In this document: piece after piece, positions 1 to 5,231 of the stretch
Numbering within the stretch: position 1 is the first letter of the stretch
Layout: each line of letters starts with the position of its first letter
Translations under genes and position numbers: made by a program
DNA from: Anaerolineae bacterium
GTDB taxonomy: Bacteria; Chloroflexota; Anaerolineae; B4-G1
NCBI GenBank assembly: GCA_030612185.1
Contig: JAUWOI010000346.1
Location: 1-5,231 of the forward strand
Direction: 5' to 3'
Length of the DNA: 5,231 nucleotides
The notes under the pieces: model-generated
Seen by the model: the letters and a program-made list of their open reading frames with translations, nothing else
What the model was told of the DNA's origin: nothing
Database searches by the model: none

Positions 1-1
1 G

Positions 2-2461
2 TACGGGGTGGGAGGGGACTGCCTTTCCTACGGTTCTTTATCACCTTACCTGTCATGGATAGATCTTTTCACTTCCTTCTTCGGTCTGGGCGTAGAGGAG
101 GGAGAGAAGTACGGCAAAAAGGTGCGCAGGATAGAACAGAAGATGGTAGAAGCCGACCCTGCGCTCGAGGATTGGATTCCGTTGGTGGGGCAACTTCTGG
201 GGTTGCCGGTGCCCGACAACGGGTTGACGTCCTCATTGGATGCGCAATTGCGAAAGCAGCGAACATCTGAGATCGCTTTGAGTCTGTTGCGACATCAGGC
301 GCAACAGGTGCCGCTGTTCCTGATCGTGTTCGAGGATGTGCACTGGATTGATGCCATTTCGTTGGAGATGTTGAACTACGTGGCCCGCAACATCGCCGAC
401 TATCGCATCCTGCTGGTGGCTCTTCACCGGCCTACCATCGAGTTGACGGAATGGAAGCGATATGACTATTGCCACCAGATAATGCTTACGGACCTGCCGG
501 CGGAAGACGCCCTAAGATTGGTGAAACTCAAATTGGGCACGGCAGAAGTGCCAGCGCCGTTACGAGAGCGGGTATTGCGGGGCGAAGCGCGGATCAATCC
601 TTTCTTCGTAGAGGAGGTGATCAACTCGCTGGTTGATAGAGGATATCTCGTGCCAAAGGAGAAGGGAGAGGGATATGATTTGGTAGGGGACCTATCGCAG
701 GTGGAAATCCCCGACAGCCTCCAGACGTTGGTGATGAGCCGCATTGACCGGCTGGATGAGAGTAGCAAGTTGACGGTGAAGGTGGCCTCGGTCATCGGGA
801 GGACGTTTAAGTATTGGACGTTACAGGAGATTTATCCGGTAGAGGTCACCCCGGAGAAACTGTGGGAAAACCTGGAGGGGCTGAGCAAACTGGACTTGAC
901 ACCGTTGGACAGGCCAGCCCCGGACTGGGAGTATATCTTCAAGCACATCATCACCCGGGAGGTGGCCTACGAGAGCCTATTGTTTGCCCATCGGCGGGAG
1001 TTGCATCACCGGCTGGGGGAATATCTGGAGCGAACGTATGTGGATAGTCTGGGGGAGTATTACGAACTTCTGGCACATCACTACTGCCGGAGCGGCGATC
1101 AGGAGAAAAGCTGGCACTACCTGCTTAAGGCGGGGGATAAGGCCAAGGACAAATACGCGAACGAGGCGGCTATTGCCCACTACAACCAGGCCCTATCTAT
1201 GGAGTTTGACGGGGAGGGAGTACTTCGGGTCCACGAATCCCTGGGCGACGTCTATCGGCTCATAGGGCAATACGAGAAGGCGTTGGAGAGTTATGGGGAT
1301 GCACTAGAGCATTATCCCCCCACCGCTGCCCAGGTGGCTGACATACGGCGTAAGACGGCCAAGACCTGGGAGCTACAGGGGCGATACGACGAGGCCAAAC
1401 ATTGTCTTGACCTGGCCCGAACTGCCCTCGATGAAAAGCAGGGGACGCCGGAGATGGCCCGCATATACAACGATATGGGGTGGATCGCGGTGCAGCGGGG
1501 AGACTACGAGGAAGCGCTGCGGTTATGTGCACAAGGGCTGGATATAGCAGAGAGCCTGTCCTGCGACGAAAAAAGCCACCGCGTTAGAGATGAACTACAA
1601 CATACCTTGGGTTCGATCTATCTGCGAACGGGTGATTATGCCCAGGCGATCGCGCATTTCCAGACGTGCATTGAGATGAGGGAAAGCATTGGGGACCTTG
1701 ACGGAATGAGCGGGTCCTATAACAACCTGGCAGTTGTGTACTGCAGCCAAAGCGATTACAGTCTAGCAGCCCAGTATTTCCGGAAGAGCCTGGAGATAAG
1801 CCGGAAAATCGGCGACACTTATGGAACAGCAATGTGCTACAACAACCTGGGAGGCATCTGTTACATCCTGGGTGATTACTCGCATGCCGTAGGGTATTAC
1901 GAGAGGAGTCTGGAGATCAGGAGCGAGATAGGAGACTTGCAGGGGATCGCCGATACCTACAACAACCTGGGAGAGGTTCATCACAGTCTGGGGGATCGCC
2001 AGCAAGCCTTGCACTACCTCCAGGAAGCCATCAGACTATTCACGGAAATTGGTGATAAGATGACCTTGAGTGACGCATATAGACTGCTCGCCGAGGTCGA
2101 GTTGGAGTTGAACGCTAGGGATGAGGCTCTGGAATACTGCCAACTCTCCCTGAAAATTGCACGGGAGATCGGCAACCGGGAATATGAGGGGATAGCCTAT
2201 CGAGTGTTGGGCCAGATACACCGCGTCGCTGGCAGACTAGAGGAGGCCGGGCACCACCTGCAAGACAGTGTTGAGACACTGATGACGATGGAAAATAGAC
2301 TTGAGTTGGGGAGGAGTCACTATGAACTGGGGCTCACGCTCTCAGCAATGGGGTTGGAGGAAGGGCGGGAGCAATTGCAGAAAGCCGTCCAGATATTCGA
2401 AGAACTGGGAGTGGAAGGAGAGTTGGAGAAAGCACGGACAGCATTGTACAGGAGGGAATGA
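2..2461 (+). CDS. AAA/STAND-type ATPase with C-terminal TPR superhelix (5'-truncated by window edge)
   Basis: This is the C-terminal part of a large cytoplasmic regulatory ATPase. The frame is open to the window edge. The GTG at 8 is probably not the start, because the first residues (GGDCLSYGSLSPYLSWIDL) match the segment that follows the P-loop in this family, so Walker A and anything before it lie upstream. Numbering from that GTG, Walker B is at about 102-115 (PLFLIVFEDVHWID) and a sensor-like strand, LLVALHRP, at 135-142. INPFFVEEV follows at 196-204, then IPDSLQTLVMSRIDRLDE at 234-251, ASVIGRTF at 260-267 and FKHIITREVAYESLL at 311-325. TPR repeats run from about 355 to the end, the last six being exact 40-residue units. 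The motif set is typical of ATPases that often carry an N-terminal class III adenylate/guanylate cyclase domain; whether one is present here cannot be seen. No LuxR-type HTH follows the TPRs, which argues against a MalT/LAL regulator. The TPRs probably bind a partner protein. Family confidence is high; the specific role is unknown. Confidence 0.88.
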   Translation, partial: YGVGGDCLSYGSLSPYLSWIDLFTSFFGLGVEEGEKYGKKVRRIEQKMVEADPALEDWIPLVGQLLGLPVPDNGLTSSLDAQLRKQRTSEIALSLLRHQAQQVPLFLIVFEDVHWIDAISLEMLNYVARNIADYRILLVALHRPTIELTEWKRYDYCHQIMLTDLPAEDALRLVKLKLGTAEVPAPLRERVLRGEARINPFFVEEVINSLVDRGYLVPKEKGEGYDLVGDLSQVEIPDSLQTLVMSRIDRLDESSKLTVKVASVIGRTFKYWTLQEIYPVEVTPEKLWENLEGLSKLDLTPLDRPAPDWEYIFKHIITREVAYESLLFAHRRELHHRLGEYLERTYVDSLGEYYELLAHHYCRSGDQEKSWHYLLKAGDKAKDKYANEAAIAHYNQALSMEFDGEGVLRVHESLGDVYRLIGQYEKALESYGDALEHYPPTAAQVADIRRKTAKTWELQGRYDEAKHCLDLARTALDEKQGTPEMARIYNDMGWIAVQRGDYEEALRLCAQGLDIAESLSCDEKSHRVRDELQHTLGSIYLRTGDYAQAIAHFQTCIEMRESIGDLDGMSGSYNNLAVVYCSQSDYSLAAQYFRKSLEISRKIGDTYGTAMCYNNLGGICYILGDYSHAVGYYERSLEIRSEIGDLQGIADTYNNLGEVHHSLGDRQQALHYLQEAIRLFTEIGDKMTLSDAYRLLAEVELELNARDEALEYCQLSLKIAREIGNREYEGIAYRVLGQIHRVAGRLEEAGHHLQDSVETLMTMENRLELGRSHYELGLTLSAMGLEEGREQLQKAVQIFEELGVEGELEKARTALYRRE
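1688..2407 (+). repeat. Six tandem 40-residue (120-bp) TPR units inside the ATPase gene
   Basis: Six consecutive units, each exactly 120 bp, encode residues 561-800 of the ATPase (numbered from the GTG at 8). Units 1-5 begin IGDLDG, IGDTYG, IGDLQG, IGDKMT and IGNREY at 1688, 1808, 1928, 2048 and 2168. The sixth begins MENRLE at 2288 and is degenerate. Units 1-3 are closest: each has YNNL at the eleventh residue, with nearly identical DNA at 1718, 1838 and 1958 (the last two both read tacaacaacctgggag). All three keep a GD(Y/R) or SDY turn and a helix B of the A..Y...SLEI kind. A 40-residue spacing instead of the usual 34 is known from the LGN/Pins and kinesin-light-chain type of TPR, which bind peptides in an extended groove. 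The higher likeness of units 1-3 suggests more recent internal duplication. Confidence 0.85.
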
Positions 2462-2464
2462 GGA
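2460..2464 (+). promoter_or_regulatory. Shine-Dalgarno of the permease gene, overlapping the upstream stop codon
   Basis: GAGGA at 2460-2464 lies six bases before the ATG at 2471 and shares two bases with the TGA stop (2459-2461) of the ATPase gene. This supports ATG 2471 as the permease start. It also suggests translational coupling, because a terminating ribosome would sit directly on the initiation site. A stronger AGGAGGG at 2450-2456 is poorly spaced for this start (14 bases) and is mostly ATPase coding sequence, although it might help hold terminating ribosomes. Confidence 0.65.
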
Positions 2465-2470
2465 CTCACG

Positions 2471-3220
2471 ATGACCCCTACCGGAATCGGCGTTGTCCTC
2501 TTGGCTGGCTTGATCATCTTCGGCGGGCACCTCGTCAAGAGCGTCTCCGGCTTTGGCAGCGCGTTGTTTGCCGTCCCGCTGCTGATGTTTTTCCTCGACG
2601 TCAAGTTCATCACGCCTGTCTTTCTGCTCTTTGACCTCACGTCCGGCGTCATTCTCGTTGCGTCCAACTACCGCTCCACCCACCGCCGGCTGCTTCTCTT
2701 GCTCCTGAGCGGGTTGCTGGTGGGGACTGCCATCGGCACGTGGGTATTGCTCTCCTTCGGTCACGACCTTCTCAAGCGTATCCTGGGTCTGCTGGTGACC
2801 GGGTGGGCATTGTTGATGCTATTCCGCAAGCAGCGTCCCATCAACCCAACGACGCACAACCGGATGATGCCCTACCTGGCTCCCCTCAGCGGCTTCCTGG
2901 GCGGGGCGCTGGGCGCGATGTTCAGCGTCAACGGGCCGCCGATCATTATCTACCTTTCCCACGTGCTCGAAGAAAAGAAGCAGGTCTTCCGCGCCACGCT
3001 CTACTCTATCTTCTTCGCCGACGCTTGCTACAAGATGGTGCTTTTCACGGCCAATGGACTCATCACCGGCGAAGTGCTGCGTTTCGCGCTGCTGATGACA
3101 CCGTTCCTGGTGGCCGGCATTTTCGCTGGCTCGCGGTTGCAGACACGCATAAACGATGTGCTGTTCAGGAAGATAGTAGCCGCCATCTTAGTGGTGACGG
3201 GTCTGATACTGATAGTCTAG
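2471..3220 (+). CDS. TauE/SafE (TSUP) family membrane permease
   Basis: This is a complete 249-residue integral inner-membrane protein of the usual length for the TauE/SafE (TSUP, Pfam PF01925) family. About eight hydrophobic segments are visible, roughly at 8-26, 30-50, 52-66, 73-95, 101-118, 135-162, 203-221 and 233-249. Two family-type half motifs mark the inverted-repeat fold: GFGSALFAVPLL at 27-38 and GFLGGALGAMFSVNGPPIII at 141-160. Known members move sulfite, sulfoacetate, taurine-related or other small organic anions, generally by export. The substrate here cannot be read from the sequence, and no sulfur-metabolism gene is nearby to suggest one. The ATG at 2471 has a good ribosome site and follows the ATPase stop by nine bases in the same frame, so the two genes are probably one operon. 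The TAG stop directly abuts the stop of the convergent gene. Family confidence is high. Confidence 0.93.
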   Translation: MTPTGIGVVLLAGLIIFGGHLVKSVSGFGSALFAVPLLMFFLDVKFITPVFLLFDLTSGVILVASNYRSTHRRLLLLLLSGLLVGTAIGTWVLLSFGHDLLKRILGLLVTGWALLMLFRKQRPINPTTHNRMMPYLAPLSGFLGGALGAMFSVNGPPIIIYLSHVLEEKKQVFRATLYSIFFADACYKMVLFTANGLITGEVLRFALLMTPFLVAGIFAGSRLQTRINDVLFRKIVAAILVVTGLILIV

Positions 3221-5231
3221 TCACACGAGCACCAGCAGCCCCGCCAGCCCGACCAGCGCCACCGCCGCGCATGTCTGCGGGATGCCGAGCACCGGCACGA
3301 GGAGCACAGCGGCCAACAGCGCCCCCACGCAGCCACCCACCAGGTCGGCCCCGTAGAGCATACCAGCCACGCGACCGGCGCTCCCTCGTGTCAGGGCCAC
3401 CGCCAGCGGGAAGGCCATCCCCGTGAGCGTGCCCGCCAGCAGCGCCAGCAGCGGGAATACCAGCGCCGGGGCAGGAATGGGCAACGAGAGGACAAGCGGA
3501 AAGACACCGCTGTAGATGGCAACAGCCGCCTGTACCGCGATCAACGCCCGCCTGGCTCCCCAGCCGCCACCCGCTGACCGCTGACTGCTAACTGCTAACC
3601 ACTGATTGCTCGCCGCGCCCCCCAGCGCCAGCCCGGCCATAAAAGCCGTCACGATCAGGCTGACCTCGGCGTAGACGGTGCCGTGCAACACCTGGAAGGC
3701 GAAGAGAATCACCACCTCCAGCGTCATCTCCGCCAGGCCGATGCCAGCGATGGCGAACGGGACGGCCCATGCCCGCCGCCAGCGCACGAGCAGCACGATC
3801 AGTATCAGCGGTGCGGCTACCCACCACAGATTGACCAGGCCCGCGTCCTCGAAGGCACCACGCAGGTTAGGAACCCGTCCTGAGTTTGTCGAAGGGTAGA
3901 AGCGCGAGAGCCACAGCGCCAGGTCGTAGTAGTAGCATACTGGCCTCAGGTCCTCGTTGAGCCGCACCCCTGTAGTCGCCGCCAGTTCCGCCTGCACCTG
4001 AGCGAAGCGGTCGGTGGTGAAGACGTACTCGATGTACTCCGGCGTCACCCAGCGGGTCTCGATGCCACGGTCGGCCAGCCGGCCCGCCAGTACGGTGAAG
4101 TCGGCTTCCAGGGGTACGCCGGAGGCGAGGAAGAAGTTGTGTTCGCCGGGGAGCACGAGTATCTCCGGGAACACTGCCCGCAGCGTGTGGTAGACGCTGC
4201 CGTTGCGCCGCGCCAGTTCAGGCGACCAGTAGTTCTCCGCCGAGGGCAGCCCCAGCGCGAAGATGCCGCCGGGGTTGAGCACCGCCCGCACTTCCCCAAA
4301 GAACTCGCGGGTGTAGAAGCGATTGATCGCGCCGGTGGCCGGTTCAGGTAGGTCGAGAATGACGACGTCGAAGGTGCAACGGGCCGTTCCTTCTACAGGT
4401 TCAGCACACTTCTTGATGTGCAGTCGCCCATCGGTGAGGATCAGCGTGACGCGGGGATCACTCAGGACGGCAGCGTCCTCTGGGGGCAGGTGAGCCTGTG
4501 CCGCCTCGATCAGCAGCGGGTCGAGTTCGACGTAGGTCACGCGGGCAGTGGGGTGCTTGAGGATCTCACGCACATCGCCGGCCACGCCCCCGCCGACGAG
4601 GAGTACGCTCTGCGGGTCGGGATGCGCCAGCAGGGGGAAGTGGGCCACCTCCTCGGGGAATGTCCCCTGCGTCTCGAAGGCCAGCAGGCCATTTTCGTAG
4701 AACACGCGCTGACCGTCGCGGGCCTGGATGATGAGGCGGCCATAGGGGGAGTCGGCAGCGAAGGCCAGATCGGACCACTGCCAGTGGAGGGGGGGGTGGT
4801 GGAGGGAGGGGCCCAGGGGGAGGGAACAAAGGAGCAAGAGGGCTAGGAAGCCGAGGAGCAAGAGAGTAAGGGGGTGTGGGAGTGTGGGAGTGGGAGTGGA
4901 GTGACGAATGGATAGGTAGATCAGGAGGGCGATGGTCAGGTTGACTGCGCTGACGAGCAGGGCGGCCTGGAAGGGGTCCAGGTAGCGGATGAGGAGGAAA
5001 CTGAAGAGCGTGCCGCCGGCGACGGCGCCGGCGCTCTCCCAGACGTAGGCCTGGCCTGTAGCGCCGCCTTGCTCGACGGTCAGCCGCGCTCCCAGCGTGA
5101 ACAGAAAGCCCACCAGGAGGCATAGTGGGGCCAGGATGAGCACGATTGCCCCGACCATCGGCCCGAACTCGATGAAGGCCCCCGGCGTGACCCCCAGCAG
5201 CGCCCGCACGTCGCGCACGAGACATATCTGC
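3221..5231 (-). CDS. Membrane protein with central spermidine-synthase-like domain (fused MFS-like/SpeE-like; 5'-truncated)
   Basis: The frame is open past the GTG at 5218 to the window edge (Q-I-C-L precedes it). The family normally has more N-terminal membrane helices, so the true start lies outside. Numbering from that GTG, hydrophobic helices occur at about 20-46, 60-80, 82-104 and 117-136. A Rossmann domain of the spermidine-synthase/class I methyltransferase type follows at about 157-367, with GGGVAGDVREILKH at 209-222 (nucleotide-binding loop), YVELDP at 229-234, LTDGRL at 261-266 and VVILDLPEPATGAINRFYT at 285-303. NEDLRPVCYYYDLALW at 421-436 is typical of the fused family. About six further helices fill 464-665. 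True spermidine synthases have GGGDGG and a catalytic DSTDP-type motif; here these read GGGVAG and DLPEP, so aminopropyl transfer is doubtful. A methyltransferase, another SAM-type enzyme or a transporter-linked function are possible. Four repeat-like segments interrupt the coding sequence in frame (listed separately). The gene converges on the permease gene with no spacer. Confidence 0.88.
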   Translation of the reverse strand, partial: QICLVRDVRALLGVTPGAFIEFGPMVGAIVLILAPLCLLVGFLFTLGARLTVEQGGATGQAYVWESAGAVAGGTLFSFLLIRYLDPFQAALLVSAVNLTIALLIYLSIRHSTPTPTLPHPLTLLLLGFLALLLLCSLPLGPSLHHPPLHWQWSDLAFAADSPYGRLIIQARDGQRVFYENGLLAFETQGTFPEEVAHFPLLAHPDPQSVLLVGGGVAGDVREILKHPTARVTYVELDPLLIEAAQAHLPPEDAAVLSDPRVTLILTDGRLHIKKCAEPVEGTARCTFDVVILDLPEPATGAINRFYTREFFGEVRAVLNPGGIFALGLPSAENYWSPELARRNGSVYHTLRAVFPEILVLPGEHNFFLASGVPLEADFTVLAGRLADRGIETRWVTPEYIEYVFTTDRFAQVQAELAATTGVRLNEDLRPVCYYYDLALWLSRFYPSTNSGRVPNLRGAFEDAGLVNLWWVAAPLILIVLLVRWRRAWAVPFAIAGIGLAEMTLEVVILFAFQVLHGTVYAEVSLIVTAFMAGLALGGAASNQWLAVSSQRSAGGGWGARRALIAVQAAVAIYSGVFPLVLSLPIPAPALVFPLLALLAGTLTGMAFPLAVALTRGSAGRVAGMLYGADLVGGCVGALLAAVLLVPVLGIPQTCAAVALVGLAGLLVLV
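3573..3607 (-). repeat. Degenerate heptanucleotide tandem repeat inside the SpeE-like gene
   Basis: On the + strand five 7-bp units follow each other: GCTGACC, GCTGACT, GCTAACT, GCTAACC and ACTGATT. The next seven bases, GCTCGCC, are a poor sixth. On the coding strand they encode about residues 538-549 (NQWLAVSSQRSA), a polar stretch between two membrane helices. It is followed by AGGGWGARR, also linker-like. Heptamer repeats of this general kind are known as dispersed short tandem repeats in cyanobacteria and some other bacteria; membership of a named class here is inference. The 35 bases are not a multiple of three, so flanking sequence must have compensated for the frame to stay open. Confidence 0.7.
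3879..3896 (+). repeat. Small dispersed repeat, copy 1 (CCTGAG..TGTCGAAGGG type), in coding sequence
   Basis: CCTGAGTTTGTCGAAGGG on the + strand closely resembles the short CCTGAGC(C/T)TGTCGAAGG sequence that I recall as scattered in many copies through a number of bacterial genomes. On the coding (-) strand it reads as Pro-Ser-Thr-Asn-Ser-Gly (residues about 442-447). It lies between RFYP, the end of the conserved soluble segment, and LRGAFEDAG, which leads into the next membrane helix. The segment STNSGRVPN looks inserted into an otherwise ordinary linker. No flanking target duplication is obvious. Confidence 0.6.
4389..4407 (-). repeat. Small dispersed repeat, copy 2 (diverged, opposite orientation), in coding sequence
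   Basis: On the - strand this reads GTGCTGAACCTGTAGAAGG. Aligned over 17 bases with copy 1 read on the + strand, 12 positions match, so the two copies are opposed. In the protein it gives AEPVEG within CAEPVEGTARCT (residues 271-282). That stretch separates DGRLHIKK from FDVVILDLP, whereas related proteins usually need only a short turn between these two segments. The insertion is therefore in a loop beside the active-site strand of the SpeE-like domain. The bases next to it (AACG, GCC, CGTT on the - strand) form a small palindrome of unclear meaning. Confidence 0.5.
4789..4824 (+). other. G-quadruplex-capable G-run cluster (template strand of the SpeE-like gene)
   Basis: An 8-G run at 4789-4796 is followed by GGG (4804-4806), GGGG (4808-4811), GGGGG (4816-4820) and GGG (4822-4824), with loops of one to four bases between the last four runs. 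These fit the usual four-run quadruplex pattern. The G-rich strand is the template strand for transcription of this gene, and the mRNA is C-rich here. The region encodes the loop LPLGPSLHHPPLHW (residues about 133-146) just before the soluble domain. Structure formation is inference. Confidence 0.5.
4874..4903 (+). repeat. GTGTGGGA-type low-complexity repeat in coding sequence
   Basis: The + strand reads GTGTGGGA, GTGTGGGA, GTGGGA, GTGGA, GTG in direct succession. The purine-rich bias continues through about 4801-4870, where GGAGCAAGAG occurs twice (4831-4840 and 4855-4864). The coding strand is pyrimidine-rich and gives STPTPTLPHPL (residues about 107-117), a polar, proline-rich linker between two membrane helices. 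The segment is low complexity and probably arose by slippage. Confidence 0.65.

Noticed and set aside
8..10. GTG as the true start of the ATPase gene
   Set aside because: The frame continues to the window edge and the following residues belong to the interior of the ATPase domain, after the P-loop. A real start must lie upstream.
2458..2460. ATG right after AGGAGGG as a gene start
   Set aside because: The spacing is one base, the frame differs from the permease, and the codons after it do not give a permease-like protein.
2342..2764. 140-residue minus-strand reading frame across the ATPase/permease junction
   Set aside because: The composition is charged, low complexity and without a domain. 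It overlaps two well-supported genes.
3194..3224. Possible terminator hairpin at the convergent junction (GTGAC at 3194-3198, GTCAC at 3220-3224)
   Set aside because: Only five base pairs form, the 21-base interior pairs poorly, and no T-run follows on either strand.
2740..3426. 228-residue plus-strand reading frame overlapping the permease and the convergent gene
   Set aside because: It is an Ala/Pro/Arg-rich out-of-frame product of both real genes with no recognisable motif.
3573..4407. CRISPR array formed by the short repeats
   Set aside because: The heptamers have no spacers, and the two longer copies are single, opposed, diverged and about 500 bases apart. No cas gene is present.
4418..4846. 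142-residue plus-strand reading frame
   Set aside because: It lies antisense to the conserved enzyme domain and has no family-like motif; its openness follows from codon bias of the real gene.
5216..5218. GTG as the true start of the SpeE-like membrane gene
   Set aside because: The frame is open upstream to the window edge, and the protein would begin in the middle of the first membrane half. The gene is truncated by the window.
4566..5225. 219-residue minus-strand reading frame with an ATG start
   Set aside because: It is an overlapping frame of the SpeE-like gene rich in Pro and Arg with no recognisable domain, as expected for a shadow of GC-rich coding DNA.

Overview
The window looks like bacterial chromosomal DNA from a fairly GC-rich organism. 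It holds three long genes that together cover almost every base. Both outer genes run off the window, so their N-termini and promoters are not visible. The gene families (a signalling ATPase with a TPR tail, a TauE/SafE permease, and a membrane protein fused to a spermidine-synthase-like domain), together with short dispersed repeats inside coding sequence, would fit an environmental lineage such as Chloroflexota (Anaerolineae-like). No marker gene is present, so that placement is a low-confidence inference.

Layout. Positions 2-2461 (+) encode the C-terminal 819 residues of an AAA/STAND-type ATPase followed by a long TPR superhelix. The TPR part contains six consecutive units of exactly 40 residues. 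Nine bases later, in the same reading frame and with a Shine-Dalgarno that begins in the stop codon, lies a complete 249-residue TauE/SafE (TSUP) permease (2471-3220, +). Its stop codon directly abuts the stop codon of a convergent gene (3221-5231, -), with no base between them. That gene encodes most of a large membrane protein: membrane helices, a central class-I-methyltransferase/spermidine-synthase-like domain, then more membrane helices.

How the genes relate. The ATPase and permease are probably co-transcribed and translationally coupled, although no functional link is known. The convergent gene is a separate transcription unit.

The most notable signal is in the convergent gene. Its reading frame contains four short repeat-like or low-complexity segments: two divergent, oppositely oriented copies of a CCTGAG..TGTCGAAGG-type dispersed repeat, a 7-bp tandem repeat, and a purine-rich GTGTGGGA repeat tract with a G-quadruplex motif next to it. 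All keep the frame open. Three fall in linkers beside or between membrane segments and one falls in a surface loop of the enzyme-like domain. This suggests repeated in-frame acquisition of small repeats by one gene. I found no CRISPR array, RNA gene, insertion sequence or defence system, and no stretch over 300 bases lacks a gene.
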